Shown: piece after piece, positions 1 to 8,527 of the stretch
How the letters are laid out: each line of letters opens with the position of its first letter
Numbering within the stretch: the first letter of the stretch is position 1
From: Amycolatopsis orientalis DSM 40040 = KCTC 9412
Lineage (GTDB): Bacteria; Actinomycetota; Actinomycetes; Mycobacteriales; Pseudonocardiaceae
Assembly: GCF_000478275.1 (NCBI RefSeq)
Contig: NZ_ASJB01000083.1
Span: 434,001-498,000 of the forward strand
Direction: 5' to 3'
DNA length: 64,000 nt
The notes under the pieces: generated by a model
Told to the model about the DNA's origin: nothing
The model's input: the letters and a program-made list of their open reading frames with translations, nothing else
Databases searched by the model: none
Program-made: the position numbers and the translations under genes

Positions 1-518
<518 letters not shown>

Positions 519-637
519 TCAGCGCGGCGGCAGGACACGTCCTCGGCCAGGCTCGGTGCCCGCGACGGACGACCCACCCCGTGAAGGGTGCGGCCTCACC
601 GTCCCGACCTTCAGGCGAGCGATCGGTGACCGCTCAC

Positions 638-664
638 CTGGCACTCGACGGCGTCGAGTGCCAA
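638..664 (-). promoter_or_regulatory. CIRCE operator (HrcA site), copy 1
   Basis: 9-bp arms CTGGCACTC and GAGTGCCAA separated by exactly 9 bp match the CIRCE consensus TTAGCACTC-N9-GAGTGCTAA with few changes. It lies in the groEL leader region. HrcA binding is inferred from the consensus. Confidence 0.9.
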
Positions 665-672
665 TGCCGTGT

Positions 673-699
673 TTAGCACTCTCCGGGGGAGAGTGCAAG
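673..699 (-). promoter_or_regulatory. CIRCE operator (HrcA site), copy 2
   Basis: TTAGCACTC, a 9-bp spacer, then GAGTGCAAG. The left arm is a perfect CIRCE half-site and the right arm differs at two positions. It is 8 bp from copy 1; paired CIRCE elements are common upstream of actinobacterial groEL genes. Confidence 0.92.
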
Positions 700-722
700 A
701 ACCGCAGGTCAGCGTGGTGGTG

Positions 723-2156
723 TCAGCTGCTCGGCTTGATGGAGATCGACGTCGGCGGAGCCTTCAACGACGACTGCGGGGACTGCGACTGCGAGCCGCC
801 GGGGCCGACCGGGATGTTCGGCGCGGTGGTCTGCGGACCGTTGCCGGACCCCGAGTCACTGAAGACGAAGATCGCGGCGACGATCGCGCCGGCGACCACG
901 AGGACGCCGACGATGATCCAGATCCACTTGGCGCCGCCGCTCTTCTTCTTGGGCTGGAAACCGCCCTGCTGCTGCGGCGGCGGGCCGTAACCCGGGGGCG
1001 GACCCTGCTGGAAGCCACCCTGCTGCTGGAACCCGCCCTGGTGCTGCGGCGGGCCGTAGCCGGGCGGCGGACCCTGCTGGAACCCGCCCTGCTGCGGGTA
1101 ACCACCCTGCTGGGGCGGCGGGCCGTAGCCGGGCGGCGGACCCTGTGGCCCCGGTCCCTGCTGGCTGTAGCCCGGCTGCTGTCCTCCGTACGGGTGCACG
1201 GGGCCCCCCTCTCCCTGTGGCGGCGTGTTCTGCCGTGCCTGGTGCGGTACCGCCTGCTGGACGGTCGCGGCCGCCGCCTGTCCGGGCGGACCCGGAGGCT
1301 CGTTCGAGCTCGCGAGCGGACCCAGGGCGCGCCTGGCGGCCGCGATCATCTCAACACAGTTCGGATAGCGATCGGCGGGATTCTTCGCCATTCCCTTCCG
1401 GATGACCTCGTCGATCGCGGCCGGCAGGCCGACGATCCGGGAGATGGCCGGGGGTTCGCCGTTCAGATGGCCCTTGATGACCGTCTGCACGTCGCCCTTG
1501 AAGGGCGGGCTGCCGGTCAGGCAGGCGTAGAGGACGCAGGTGAGCGCGTACTGGTCCGTGCGGCCGTCGAGCGGCTCGCCGCGCAGGTGCTCGGGAGCGG
1601 CGTAGGTCGGCGAGCCGAGGAAGTCGCCGCCGCGGGTCCGGTGGCCGGTGGCGCCGCGGCGGGTCAGGCCGAAGTCGGCGACATAGACGTGCTCGCGCGA
1701 GGTCTCCTTGCTGGTGACCAGGACGTTCGCCGGTTTGACATCGAGATGCACGAGACCCCGGTTGTGCAGGGTGTCGAGCGCGTCGGCGACCTGGTCGAGC
1801 ATGGTCAGCGAGCGCACGGGCGCGATCGGGCCGCCGGAGATCAGCCCGGCGAGGTCCCCGCCGTCGACCATCCGCATGGCGATGTAGAGCATGCCTTCGA
1901 GCTCGCCGAAGTCGTACAAGGGCACGACGTTGGCATGGTCGATCGCGGACGTGTTCCGCGCTTCGTCGACGAAGCGTTCGCGGAACTCGGCGTCGGCCCC
2001 GAGGTGATCACCGATGACCTTCAGTGCCACCTTGCGTCCGAGCCGCACGTCCGTGGCCTTGTAGGTCACGCTCATGCCGCCCTTGCCGAGCACCCCGTCG
2101 ATGCGGTAGTTGCCCAGCCGGCGACCGGTCAGGTCCCCCGACTCATCGCCTGTCAC
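723..2156 (-). CDS. Membrane-anchored serine/threonine protein kinase (PknB-like, no PASTA domains)
   Basis: About 477 residues from a GTG at 2156 ([19 protein letters not shown]). The open frame extends upstream, but those residues overlap the csp gene region and look non-coding. The kinase domain fills residues about 15-275: glycine loop GKGGMS (24-29), ATP lysine K46 in VALK, catalytic loop HLDVKPAN with D139, DFG at 161-163 and APE at 187-189. HLD replaces the usual HRD, so the catalytic Asp remains but the preceding Arg does not. A Pro/Gly/Gln-rich linker with repeated GPPPGYGPP units follows, then one membrane span near residues 408-431 and a short Ser/Pro-rich outer tail. No known sensor domain is visible, so the signal is unknown. 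Confidence 0.9.
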   Translation of the reverse strand: MTGDESGDLTGRRLGNYRIDGVLGKGGMSVTYKATDVRLGRKVALKVIGDHLGADAEFRERFVDEARNTSAIDHANVVPLYDFGELEGMLYIAMRMVDGGDLAGLISGGPIAPVRSLTMLDQVADALDTLHNRGLVHLDVKPANVLVTSKETSREHVYVADFGLTRRGATGHRTRGGDFLGSPTYAAPEHLRGEPLDGRTDQYALTCVLYACLTGSPPFKGDVQTVIKGHLNGEPPAISRIVGLPAAIDEVIRKGMAKNPADRYPNCVEMIAAARRALGPLASSNEPPGPPGQAAAATVQQAVPHQARQNTPPQGEGGPVHPYGGQQPGYSQQGPGPQGPPPGYGPPPQQGGYPQQGGFQQGPPPGYGPPQHQGGFQQQGGFQQGPPPGYGPPPQQQGGFQPKKKSGGAKWIWIIVGVLVVAGAIVAAIFVFSDSGSGNGPQTTAPNIPVGPGGSQSQSPQSSLKAPPTSISIKPSS

Positions 2157-2223
2157 GCAGCGCAGCCTAACGCGCCAGTTCCGGAGGCCGCCGGGGGTTC
2201 GCCCGAACCAAGGTCTCCTCCGA

Positions 2224-2430
2224 TCAGGAGACCTTGCGCACGTCCGCCGCTTGACTCCGCCCGTCACGCCCGGACTGGACTTCGAATTCCACGCGATCAC
2301 CCTCGTCGAGCGTCCGGAATCCATCGGCCTGAATGGCCGAGTAGTGGACGAAGACGTCGGGCCCTTCGGTGGATTCGATGAATCCGTAGCCCTTTTCCGA
2401 GTTGAACCACTTGACGGTGCCGACTGCCAC
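2224..2430 (-). CDS. cspA: Cold-shock protein, CspA family
   Basis: Single cold-shock domain of 68 residues, a nucleic-acid chaperone that binds single-stranded RNA/DNA. The start is a GTG at 2430 ([18 protein letters not shown]), preceded by a GGAGGG ribosome site. The RNP1 motif KGYGFI and the RNP2-like motif VFVHYSAI are present. The length fits the family (65-70). It stands alone on the minus strand between the kinase and the AIM24 genes. The symbol denotes the family, not a specific paralog. Confidence 0.93.
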   Translation of the reverse strand: MAVGTVKWFNSEKGYGFIESTEGPDVFVHYSAIQADGFRTLDEGDRVEFEVQSGRDGRSQAADVRKVS

Positions 2431-2544
2431 GGCGCCCTCCCTCAGCACGGGACCCGCCGGCCTTCTCTGCCCCGGACGGCGGTTTCGAGTGCAGTTCACG
2501 CTACCCGAATTACCGGCTTCGGCAATGCTCAATTCGTCCCAAGG

Positions 2545-3168
2545 TCACCCGCGAGAAAGCCGCCTATTGCGCGCTTGCACAAGGACGCGTCCTGGTCCTG
2601 CGAAGTCCAGCGCGAGCCCTTCGCCGGTGCGGACCGACTGCGGGCCGGACTGGTCCACCGCGCGGAGACGGCACTGCACGGTGTCCGGATAGGCCAGCAG
2701 GAAGTCCGGCCGGACGGTGACCAGCTCGCCCGCGGTGAGTTCGAAGGCGTCGACCGGGCCCTGCGCCGCCAGCACGAGCGGGCCGCTTCCGCTGTAGTGC
2801 TCCAGGAAACCGGCGTCCGCCCCGAAGAGCTTCTGCAGCGGCGCCCAGCCCGGGTCGGCCCGGATGGTCGCCGGGCGGGCGAGGATCGCCTCGCGGCTCA
2901 CGCACCAGCCCGCCCCGCCGGTGAACTCCAGCGGGTAGACGTCGCCGGCGGTCAGCGGCGCGAAGTCGATCCAGCCGCCGCCCTCCGGTGCGTTGAACAC
3001 CGACGGCGCGGTCTTGTTCGCCCGGGAACCACCCCGCGCGGGAACGGTTTCGGTGATCCCGAAACTGCTCGCCAGCATGGTGTCCCCGGCGGCCTGGACG
3101 GCCTCGCCGGGGGACAGCAGCACGCGCGCGACCCCGAAGTTCGGGGTGTGCCTGGTCTGGACCCGCAT
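2545..3168 (-). CDS. AIM24/TIGR00266-family protein, copy 2
   Basis: 207 residues, start ATG at 3168 (MRVQTRHTPNFGVARVLL). It belongs to the AIM24 (DUF124) beta-sandwich family; the bacterial function is unknown, and mitochondrial Aim24 affects inner-membrane architecture. It follows its paralog with a 3-bp gap, so the two are co-transcribed and probably translationally coupled. Shared blocks are the N-terminal VQ-RH-P-F-VAR, a central GGWIDFAPL-type strand, GWCVSREA and the C-terminal LALDFAGPGR. No signal peptide or membrane span is visible. Confidence 0.85.
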   Translation of the reverse strand: MRVQTRHTPNFGVARVLLSPGEAVQAAGDTMLASSFGITETVPARGGSRANKTAPSVFNAPEGGGWIDFAPLTAGDVYPLEFTGGAGWCVSREAILARPATIRADPGWAPLQKLFGADAGFLEHYSGSGPLVLAAQGPVDAFELTAGELVTVRPDFLLAYPDTVQCRLRAVDQSGPQSVRTGEGLALDFAGPGRVLVQARNRRLSRG

Positions 3169-3171
3169 GGC

Positions 3172-3849
3172 TCAGCGCGCGGGGACCTGGGCGATCACCC
3201 AGGCGGACAGCGCCGACGGGTTGCGGGTCTGGGTGAGCAGCTGGCCAGGCCCGGCGAAGTCGAACACGAGGCCTTCGCCGCTCTTCATCGACTGGATGAC
3301 GCCGGTGGCGACCTTCCGGATCTGGTACTGCACGGTGTCGGCGAACGCGACGACGTGCCCGGTGTCGATGGTGATCACCTCGCCCTGCTGCAGGGTCACC
3401 GTCTCCAGCGCGCCGTAGCAGGCCACGACCAGCGGGCCCTGTCCGGTCGCGTGCGTCAGGAAGCCGCCCTCGCCGCCGACGAGGTTCTTGAGCCCGCCCC
3501 ATTTGGTCTCGGTCTGCACGCCGTGGGACGACGCGAGCCACGAACCGCGCGTGACGCACCAGCCGGTGCGGCCGTCGAGGTTGATGATCTGCATGTCGCC
3601 GGGGAGGTTCGCGGCGACGTCGACCCAGCCGCCGTTCTGCGGGGCGGTGTAGGTGGAGATGAAGAACGACTCGCCGGAGAGGAAGGCGCGGCCGAGGCCC
3701 TTCATGATGCCGCCCTGCGCCTGGGACTGGACCTGCACGCCATAACTCGTCGCCATCATCGCGCCGGACTCGACCTGCGCCGGTTCACCCGGTGCGAGCA
3801 TGAGCCTGGCCACCGCGAACGACGGCTGGTGACGGATCTGAACCTGCAT
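3172..3849 (-). CDS. AIM24/TIGR00266-family protein, copy 1
   Basis: 225 residues from the ATG at 3849 (MQVQIRHQPSFAVARLML), with a GGGGAG ribosome site 8 bp upstream. An in-frame extension to 4065 runs into divergent moeA and is rejected. It is an AIM24-family beta-sandwich protein with GGWVDVAANL, GWCVTRGSW and VFDFAGPGQ, and is clearly paralogous to the next gene. Actinomycetes often carry several tandem AIM24 genes; their role is not established. It is divergent from moeA, with the shared promoter region at about 3850-3922. Confidence 0.86.
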   Translation of the reverse strand: MQVQIRHQPSFAVARLMLAPGEPAQVESGAMMATSYGVQVQSQAQGGIMKGLGRAFLSGESFFISTYTAPQNGGWVDVAANLPGDMQIINLDGRTGWCVTRGSWLASSHGVQTETKWGGLKNLVGGEGGFLTHATGQGPLVVACYGALETVTLQQGEVITIDTGHVVAFADTVQYQIRKVATGVIQSMKSGEGLVFDFAGPGQLLTQTRNPSALSAWVIAQVPAR

Positions 3850-3922
3850 GTCTGTGTCTCCCCGGTGGTCGTTGTGACGCGCAGAGTCTTGCATGCGGCC
3901 CCCGACCGGGGAGGATGGTCCG

Positions 3923-5116
3923 GTGATCTCCGTCGACGCCCACCGTGAGACCGTCACCGGCCTGCTCGGAAACGCCCCCGTCATCCGCCTTCCGCTCGCC
4001 TCCGCCGCCGGGCTCGTCCTGGCCGAGGACGTGCTCGCGGGGGTCTCGCTGCCACCGTTCGACAACTCCGCGATGGACGGTTACGCCGTCCGTGCCGAAG
4101 ACGTCGCGGAAGCGCCGGTGACGCTGCCGGTCGCCGACGACATCCCCGCGGGCCGCGTCGACATCGGGAGGCTGGAGCCGGGGACGGCGCACCGGATCAT
4201 GACCGGCGCCCCGCTGCCGCCCGGCGCCGACGCGGTGGTGATGGTGGAGCACACGGACGCCGGTGTGACGGACGTCCGGATTTTCAGGACAGCCGTCCCG
4301 GGCGCGCATATCCGCCGTCTCGGCGAGGACGTCGTCGAGGGCACGGTGGCGCTTTCGGCCGGAACCGTGCTGGGACCGGCGCACCTGGGGCTCGCCGCGG
4401 CCGTCGGGCTCGCCGAGGTTCCCGTGCGGCGGCCGCTGAAGGTGCTCGTCGTGTCGACGGGGACCGAACTCGTCGACGCGCCGAATCCCTTGCGGCACGG
4501 GCAGATCTACGAGTCGAACAGCATCATGCTGGCGTCCGCGATCCGGGCGCTCGGCTGCGAGGCCGAAGTCGTGCGCAGTGTCGTCGACGACGTCGACGAG
4601 TTCCGCGCGGCGATCGAGCCCCGGCTGGCGGACGTGGATCTGCTGGTGACGTCGGGCGGGGTCAGCGCGGGCGCGTACGAAGTGGTGAAGGACGCGCTGA
4701 CCGGGCAGGGCGTGGAATTCCGGAAGGTCGCGATGCAGCCGGGCGGGCCGCAGGGCTGCGGGCGGTGGAACGGCGTGCCGGTGGTGACGCTGCCGGGCAA
4801 TCCGGTGAGCGTGCTCGTCTCCTTCGAAGCGTTCCTGCGGCCGGCGTTGCTCGCGGCGATGGGGCATTCCGGGGTCGACCGGCAGAAGGTGCGGGCCCGG
4901 CTGACCGAGTCGATGACGTCCCCCGCCGGACGGCGTCAGTTCCGGCGGGGCTTCTACACACATTCCGAAGGCGAGGTCACCGGGGTAGTCGGACCGCGCG
5001 GCGGGCCGGGATCGCATCTGCTGGCGTCGTTCACGCAGGCGAACTGCCTGATCGTGCTGCCGGAGGACGTCGACTCGGCGGCGAAAGGCGACGAAGTCGA
5101 CGTCCTCCTGCTCTGA
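3923..5116 (+). CDS. moeA: Molybdopterin molybdenumtransferase MoeA
   Basis: 397 residues, start GTG at 3923 (V-ISVDAHRETV), with GGGAGG about 9 bp upstream. MoeA inserts molybdate into adenylylated molybdopterin, the last common step of molybdenum cofactor synthesis. Visible signatures are PPFDNSAMDGYAVR near residue 40, the IMTGAPLPPGADAVV block, the MogA-like domain with VVSTGTEL and TSGGVSAGAYEVV, and PGNPVSVLVSFEAFLRP. Length fits the family. Position relative to psd/pssA and groEL2 matches M. tuberculosis moeA2 (Rv0438c). No other moa/moe gene is in the window. Confidence 0.95.
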   Translation: MISVDAHRETVTGLLGNAPVIRLPLASAAGLVLAEDVLAGVSLPPFDNSAMDGYAVRAEDVAEAPVTLPVADDIPAGRVDIGRLEPGTAHRIMTGAPLPPGADAVVMVEHTDAGVTDVRIFRTAVPGAHIRRLGEDVVEGTVALSAGTVLGPAHLGLAAAVGLAEVPVRRPLKVLVVSTGTELVDAPNPLRHGQIYESNSIMLASAIRALGCEAEVVRSVVDDVDEFRAAIEPRLADVDLLVTSGGVSAGAYEVVKDALTGQGVEFRKVAMQPGGPQGCGRWNGVPVVTLPGNPVSVLVSFEAFLRPALLAAMGHSGVDRQKVRARLTESMTSPAGRRQFRRGFYTHSEGEVTGVVGPRGGPGSHLLASFTQANCLIVLPEDVDSAAKGDEVDVLLL

Positions 5117-5124
5117 CGCCCCAG

Positions 5125-5150
5125 GTCGCCTTTAGCGGGCTAAACGCGAC
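5125..5150. repeat. Family B palindrome between moeA and the MFS gene; supplies the MFS stop codon
   Basis: Arms GTCGCcTTTAGC and GCTAAAcGCGAC (one internal mismatch) around a 2-bp loop. The minus-strand TAG at 5140-5142 that ends the MFS gene lies inside the element. Related copies occur at 24222, 24272, 53137 and 53630. It may also act as a bidirectional terminator for these convergent genes, though there is no T-tract. Confidence 0.85.
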
Positions 5151-6384
5151 CCGCCGGGAAGTCGCGGCACCGGCCGATCGGCGTGAACAGCAGGGCGAAG
5201 ACGGCGACGACCTCCAGCCCGGCCATCAGGCCCAGCGTCTGCCGCACCCCGGCGGTCTCGCCGAGGATCCCGCCGAGCAGTCCGCCCAGCGCGATCGCGC
5301 CGAGGCTGAGCACGGACATGCTCGCGGTGACCCTGCCGAACATCGCCGCCGGGACGTACCGCTGTTTGAACGTGGCGTTGAGGACGTTCGAGCCGACGAC
5401 CCCGGCGCTGAGCGAGAACCCGGCGACGACGAAGAACGCGAGTCCCCAGCCGCCTTGGGCGAGTGGTCCCAGCAACATCATCAGCGCTCCGGAGCCCTCA
5501 CAGAGGATGAAGGCACGCGCGGTGCCGACCCGCGCGGCGAATTTGCCCGACAGCGCGGCGCCGAAGATCCCGCCCGCGCCGGTGAGGGCGAGCACGAGTC
5601 CCGCGGTCCCCGCCCCGACGCCGAGATCGCGGACGAGGAACACGACCTCGATCGCCTGGTAGCCCATGAGCGCGACGTTCGAGATCGCGCCGAAGACCGC
5701 CAGAACCCGCAGGTAAGGGTCGTGGACGACGAAATCGAGGCCATCGCGGATCTCGTCCCGCAGCCGTGAACGCGTCTTCGCCGGGCGTTCGGGCTCGCGG
5801 TGGCGGATGGATCGCAGGCACAGCACGGAGATCCCGAAGCTGACGGCGTCGGCGAGCACCCCGCTGACCGCCCCGAAACCCTGCGCCAGCAGACCGGCCA
5901 GCCCGGGTCCGCCGATCTGCGCGGCGGATTCACTGCCCTGCAGCTTCTCGTTGGCTTCCTGAAGTTGTTCCTTGTCGACCAGCGAAGGCAGGTACGCGCG
6001 GTACGCGACGTTGAAGAACACCTTCGCGACGCCGCCCGCCAAGGCGACGACGATCAGCTGGGTCATCGTGAGCAGCCCGAACCAAGCGGCGACCGGGACG
6101 CTCAGGAACACGAGCATGGAGAGGGTGTTGCAGATCAGCATGACCGGGCGTTTCGGCCGTCTGTCGACCCAGGCGCCGGCGGGCAGGCCGATCAGCAGCC
6201 ACGGCAGCCAGGCGACCGCGGTCAGCAGGCCGACCGCGAAGGTGCTCGCCTGCAAGGTGACCACGGCGACGAGCGGGAGCGCGACGACGGCGATGGAACT
6301 GCCGAGGACGCTGGTCGTCTCGCCGGTCCACAGCAGGCGGAAGTCCCGGGAGCGCAGCAAGCCGCCGCGTTCGCGGGTGGTCAC
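5140..6384 (-). CDS. MFS transporter (EntS/MFS_3-type exporter)
   Basis: 414 residues, GTG at 6384; the start overlaps the ArsR stop as GTGA. About 12 hydrophobic segments are visible from LLWTGETTSVLGSSIAVVAL onward, with an RRPKRPVM loop after helix 2 typical of MFS drug exporters, and a central basic loop (EPERPAKTRSRLRDEI). Likely a proton-coupled exporter; substrate unknown. Its tight operon with an ArsR/HTH_20-type regulator suggests substrate- or metal-induced expression. The last codons (G-R-V-stop) come from a family B palindrome, so the original C-terminus may have been replaced. Confidence 0.88.
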   Translation of the reverse strand: MTTRERGGLLRSRDFRLLWTGETTSVLGSSIAVVALPLVAVVTLQASTFAVGLLTAVAWLPWLLIGLPAGAWVDRRPKRPVMLICNTLSMLVFLSVPVAAWFGLLTMTQLIVVALAGGVAKVFFNVAYRAYLPSLVDKEQLQEANEKLQGSESAAQIGGPGLAGLLAQGFGAVSGVLADAVSFGISVLCLRSIRHREPERPAKTRSRLRDEIRDGLDFVVHDPYLRVLAVFGAISNVALMGYQAIEVVFLVRDLGVGAGTAGLVLALTGAGGIFGAALSGKFAARVGTARAFILCEGSGALMMLLGPLAQGGWGLAFFVVAGFSLSAGVVGSNVLNATFKQRYVPAAMFGRVTASMSVLSLGAIALGGLLGGILGETAGVRQTLGLMAGLEVVAVFALLFTPIGRCRDFPAGRV

Positions 6385-6944
6385 GGGCGGGCCGGGACGG
6401 CGCGGGTGGAGATGAAGACGGGGCGGCGCTCCTGGCCGTCGTCGGGGAGCGCGCGGTCGCTGTAGGACTTGATCAGCTCGTGGACCTTCTGCTCGAGTTC
6501 GGCCAGCTCGGCGACCGACATCTTCGCCCAGCTGTCGGTGGCGAAAGCCGCCCGATGCCACTCTTCGGGATAGCTGTCGCGTTCGGCGAACCATTGCCGC
6601 GCCATCGAAACCTGGCGTTCGAGCGCGAGGGACTCGGCGGCGGCCGCGACCGGGTCGTCCGGGAAGTCCGACGGAGACCAGGAAACCGCGTACCCGACCT
6701 TCCGCCACCAGCGCTCGCGCCGGTCGCGGGCGAGTTCGGGCGCTTCCTCCACCAGCTCGCTGGCCGCCAGCACCTTGAGATGGTGACTGACGTTCCCGAC
6801 CGCCTGCCCGGTCCGCTCGGCGAGCACGGACGCGGTACACGGGCCGTCGACGCGGAGGACGTCGAGCAGGCGGCGCCGCAGCGGATGGGACATCGCGGCG
6901 AGCACCTTCGAATCGTGGACTTCACGGACTTCACGGTCGGCCAT
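6381..6944 (-). CDS. ArsR-family (HTH_20) transcriptional regulator
   Basis: 187 residues, ATG at 6944 (MADREVREVHDSKVLAAM). The N-terminal winged helix includes SHPLRRRLLDVLRVDGPCT, the recognition region LAERTGQAVGNVSHHLKVL and the wing ERWWRKVGYAVSW. The longer C-terminal half resembles HTH_20-type regulators that bind small molecules rather than classical metal sensors; no CxC-type metal motif is present. No clear ribosome site precedes the ATG, so a near-leaderless transcript is possible. It overlaps the exporter by 4 nt, and a perfect GCACAAG-N4-CTTGTGC palindrome lies 32 bp upstream, suggesting autoregulation. Confidence 0.9.
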   Translation of the reverse strand: MADREVREVHDSKVLAAMSHPLRRRLLDVLRVDGPCTASVLAERTGQAVGNVSHHLKVLAASELVEEAPELARDRRERWWRKVGYAVSWSPSDFPDDPVAAAAESLALERQVSMARQWFAERDSYPEEWHRAAFATDSWAKMSVAELAELEQKVHELIKSYSDRALPDDGQERRPVFISTRAVPARP

Positions 6945-6959
6945 AACGCACAACAGTAG

Positions 6960-6993
6960 TTGCACAAGAACTCTTGCACAAGTATCCTTGTGC
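6960..6993. promoter_or_regulatory. Candidate ArsR operator: palindrome plus extra half-site
   Basis: A perfect inverted repeat GCACAAG-tatc-CTTGTGC spans 6976-6993, and an additional direct TTGCACAAG sits at 6960-6968 (second copy at 6974-6982). It lies between the divergent ArsR gene (start 6944) and the membrane-protein gene (start 7026). Position and symmetry suggest autorepression. Confidence 0.7.
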
Positions 6994-7025
6994 GCTACTC
7001 CATCCGGGTCGGTAACCTCGGAGGC

Positions 7026-7316
7026 ATGGGTTTCTTCTCGTGGATCGTGTTCGGCGCCATCGCCGGCTGGCTGGCCAACGTCGTGGTGGGTGGCCCGGAC
7101 CGCCGGGGCGGTTGCCTGTTCAGCATCCTGATCGGCGTACTCGGCGCGGCCCTCGGCGGTTTCGTCTACCGGCTCGCGACGGGTACCGAGCGGAGTTTCG
7201 AGTTCGACTTCCCCAGTTTCGGCGTCGCCATCCTGGGCTCGATCGTGCTGCTCGCCCTGCTGCGGCTGGTACGGGGCTCCGGACGGCGCGATCCGCGCCC
7301 GCCCTATCAGCGGTGA
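7026..7316 (+). CDS. GlsB/YeaQ/YmgE-family small membrane protein
   Basis: 96 residues, ATG at 7026 (MGFFSWIVFGAIAGWLANVV). Glycine-rich membrane segments (IVFGAIAGWLANVVVGG; FSILIGVLGAALGGFVY; FGVAILGSIVLLALLRLV) match the stress-associated 'transglycosylase-associated' family, for which no enzyme activity is proven. It is divergent from the ArsR/MFS operon and could share its operator. Confidence 0.85.
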   Translation: MGFFSWIVFGAIAGWLANVVVGGPDRRGGCLFSILIGVLGAALGGFVYRLATGTERSFEFDFPSFGVAILGSIVLLALLRLVRGSGRRDPRPPYQR

Positions 7317-7395
7317 CCGATGGAGTAACCGTTGGTAACGGTTTTCTCGCGACCGGTGATCACCGGCGCCCAGCGAACTAAAGTGGGACTTTCGC

Positions 7396-7590
7396 TCAGT
7401 TCCAGCGCCCGCGTCCGGGTGCATGTGCCGTCGGGGGGCATATGCACCCGGACGCCCGCGCCTCGGCGATGATCGAGGCGGCGCGGACGGGGTCGACGAG
7501 TGGTGGCATCGGCGCCGCCGAAATGTCCCTCTTCCAGGCTCGGAACAACTCGGCGAGTCGCTCGCCTGCGGGGTCCGGGCTGGCGGGCAT
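7396..7590 (-). CDS. Small hypothetical protein
   Basis: 64 residues from the ATG at 7590 (MPASPDPAGERLAELFRAWKR); an in-frame TTG at 7623 would add 11. Codon third positions are strongly GC, as in real genes here. It contains DPVRAASIIAEARASGCICPP, a basic C-terminus and no membrane segment. I recognise no family. The 3' end contains a 14-bp perfect inverted repeat (7411-7455), which puts a hairpin inside the coding region. Confidence 0.5.
   Translation of the reverse strand: MPASPDPAGERLAELFRAWKRDISAAPMPPLVDPVRAASIIAEARASGCICPPTAHAPGRGRWN
7411..7455. repeat. Inverted repeat in the 3' end of the small ORF
   Basis: Perfect 14-bp arms GCGTCCGGGTGCAT and ATGCACCCGGACGC at 7411-7424 and 7442-7455, with a 17-nt loop. 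It lies within the last third of the 64-codon ORF at 7396-7590. It could be a terminator-like hairpin; there is no T-tract. Confidence 0.75.
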
Positions 7591-7795
7591 TCGCGGGTCC
7601 TCAAGGTCGGCGATCGGCAGCAATTACCTAGAGTTATCGCGTATTTCGACCATCTGTTACCGGGATGTGGCCCCTCCCACCCAGCCCGGGGAAACCCTTC
7701 CGGGGGAGGCCACGGACCGGTCCCGGACAGGGCGGTAGCGTGGTGGCTCTTCCAAGACCCCACACCTCCGACACGAACTGCGGTGAACCCGACCA

Positions 7796-8524
7796 ATGAG
7801 CGGCAACCGGCCGGAAGCCACTGGAAACCCACTCACGCACGCCGTGAAGCTGGCCCGCGAGACCGTTCCGCCGATGCACCCGGCCGGCAGGCCGTTCGTG
7901 TTCGGCGGTCTCGCCGCGACGCTGGTGCTGCGGAGGTTCTCCAAGCGCCTTGGCGTCGTCGGCGCGCTCGCGACGGCCGCCACGGCCGCGTTCTTCCGTG
8001 AGCCGAAGCGCGTCCCGCCCGCCCAGCAGGGCCTCGCGGTGGCGTCGGCGGACGGTCTGGTTTCGCTGATCGAAGAGGCCGTGCCGCCGCCCGAGCTGGG
8101 GCTGCCCGCCGAACCGCGGATGCGGGTGAGCGTGTTCCTGTCGGTGTTCGACGTGCACGTCCAGCGGATCCCGGCGTCCGGGGTGATCGAGCGGGTCGCC
8201 TACCGGCCGGGGAAGTTCCTGTCCGCGGACCTGGACAAGGCGAGCGACGACAACGAGCGCAACTCCGTGCTCATGCGCACCGAAGACGGCCACGAGCTCG
8301 TCGTGGTGCAGATCGCGGGGCTGGTGGCCCGGCGCATCCTCTGTGAGATCCGCGAGGGTGACAAGGTCGGCGTCGGTTCGACGTACGGCATCATCCGCTT
8401 CGGCTCGCGAGTCGACCTGTACCTGCCGCCGGGCAGCAAGGTCCTCGTCTCGAAGGGCCAGCGCACGATCGGCGGCGAGACCCCGATCGCCGAGCTGCCC
8501 ACGGCGCCGCACCCGGAAGGCTGA
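7796..8524 (+). CDS. psd: Phosphatidylserine decarboxylase
   Basis: 242 residues, ATG at 7796. Converts phosphatidylserine to phosphatidylethanolamine at the membrane using a pyruvoyl group made by self-cleavage. The cleavage motif is seen as VGVGSTYGII near residue 200 (GST in place of the usual LGST). The conserved FLSVFDVHVQRIPASG block and membrane-associated N-terminus (FVFGGLAATLVLRRF) are present. It is of the short actinobacterial/archaeal type. It ends 3 bp before pssA, so the two consecutive steps of PE synthesis share an operon, as in mycobacteria. Confidence 0.95.
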   Translation: MSGNRPEATGNPLTHAVKLARETVPPMHPAGRPFVFGGLAATLVLRRFSKRLGVVGALATAATAAFFREPKRVPPAQQGLAVASADGLVSLIEEAVPPPELGLPAEPRMRVSVFLSVFDVHVQRIPASGVIERVAYRPGKFLSADLDKASDDNERNSVLMRTEDGHELVVVQIAGLVARRILCEIREGDKVGVGSTYGIIRFGSRVDLYLPPGSKVLVSKGQRTIGGETPIAELPTAPHPEG

Positions 8525-8527
8525 TCC

